A stretch of DNA of 33,220 bases, taken from Aerococcaceae bacterium (GTDB lineage: Bacteria; Bacillota; Bacilli; Lactobacillales; Aerococcaceae). The position numbers were made by a program, and so were the translations under genes. The notes under the pieces are model-generated. The model had not been told where the DNA came from. It saw only the letters and a list, made by a program, of their open reading frames with translations, and did not search any database. The stretch covers positions 1 through 33,220 of the forward strand of contig JAUNEB010000014.1 in assembly GCA_030525795.1 (NCBI GenBank), given 5' to 3'. Numbering within the stretch: the first letter of the stretch is position 1; each line of letters begins with the position of its first letter. Shown here in pieces: positions 33,110 to 33,220 of this stretch.

Positions 33110-33220
33110 TTGTGCGTTTTCTTTGAAAAACCTAAAAAATAAAATAAATGTTAAGAAAAACTTGCAAAAAAAAAAGCTTTATAATTACAAATATAAGTTA
33201 TCTGCTTACGAGGGAAGCTT
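33110..33220 (+). other. A/T-rich intergenic end of the window
   Basis: No gene is visible. There is a run of ten A (33166-33175) and a TATAAT at 33180-33185; the nearest TTGCAA is only 12 bases upstream, so a full promoter is not assured. GAGGGA near the end could be a ribosome binding site or leader element of a gene beyond the window. Confidence 0.5.

Noticed and set aside
33162..33185. TTGCAA ... TATAAT as a complete promoter
   Set aside because: The spacer is only 12 bases, too short for a sigma-A promoter, and no TGn extension is present.

Overview
The window reads as a chromosomal segment of a low-to-moderate GC Firmicute, most probably a member of Lactobacillales. The reasons are the strong AGGAGG-type ribosome binding sites, the consensus or extended -10 sigma-A promoters, a sortase LPxTG protein tail, an HrcA/CIRCE heat-shock operon, a lysine (L-box) riboswitch, and a murF - DEAD-box helicase - acpS - alr block like that seen in enterococci and lactobacilli. 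I cannot name the species; an Aerococcaceae/Carnobacteriaceae-like organism would fit. No rRNA, tRNA, insertion sequence, prophage or CRISPR array is visible.

Region 1 (1-306) is the end of an LPxTG surface-protein gene, followed by a perfect consensus promoter that runs straight into a terminator. Region 2 (361-11144) is a large nucleoside uptake and catabolism locus. It holds a LacI-family regulator, a ribokinase-type kinase, a DeoD purine nucleoside phosphorylase, a BMP-family nucleoside-binding protein, a NupA/B/C-type ABC transporter, two nucleoside hydrolases and an M20 amidohydrolase, closed by a bidirectional terminator. A 20-bp perfect palindrome and a cre-like site sit at its promoter. 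Phosphorolysis and hydrolysis of nucleosides are both encoded, and free ribose can be phosphorylated by the kinase. Region 3 (11160-14419) has a divergent CpXC-domain protein, then rpiA, a pyrimidine nucleoside phosphorylase and ridA, which continue pentose and nucleoside salvage.

Region 4 (14421-16211) is a lysine-riboswitch-controlled two-gene amino-acid ABC importer (permease plus ATPase, no binding protein). Region 5 (16220-21396) is the hrcA-grpE-dnaK-dnaJ operon with two CIRCE elements flanking its promoter. A DUF5713-like gene sits between dnaK and dnaJ, and a short stretch of dnaK has unusual codon use. Region 6 (21395-24571) has a DsbA/SpxH-like gene divergent from an RclA-type flavin disulfide reductase (hypothiocyanite/copper-stress family), then a two-helix membrane protein of unknown function.

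Region 7 (24582-33220) has an ArsC-like protein, an unrecognised secreted protein overlapping a CPBP membrane protease, an ArsR regulator, murF, an alpha/beta hydrolase, a DEAD-box RNA helicase behind a leader terminator, acpS, alr and a metallo-beta-lactamase-fold hydrolase. The observations most worth a second look are: a cysteine-free BMP binding protein; a LacI gene whose best-placed start is AUA; the isolated promoter-terminator unit; the DUF5713 insertion with an 11-bp GAAA-capped hairpin; the odd dnaK tract; the riboswitch-controlled importer without a binding protein; and the DEAD-box leader attenuator.
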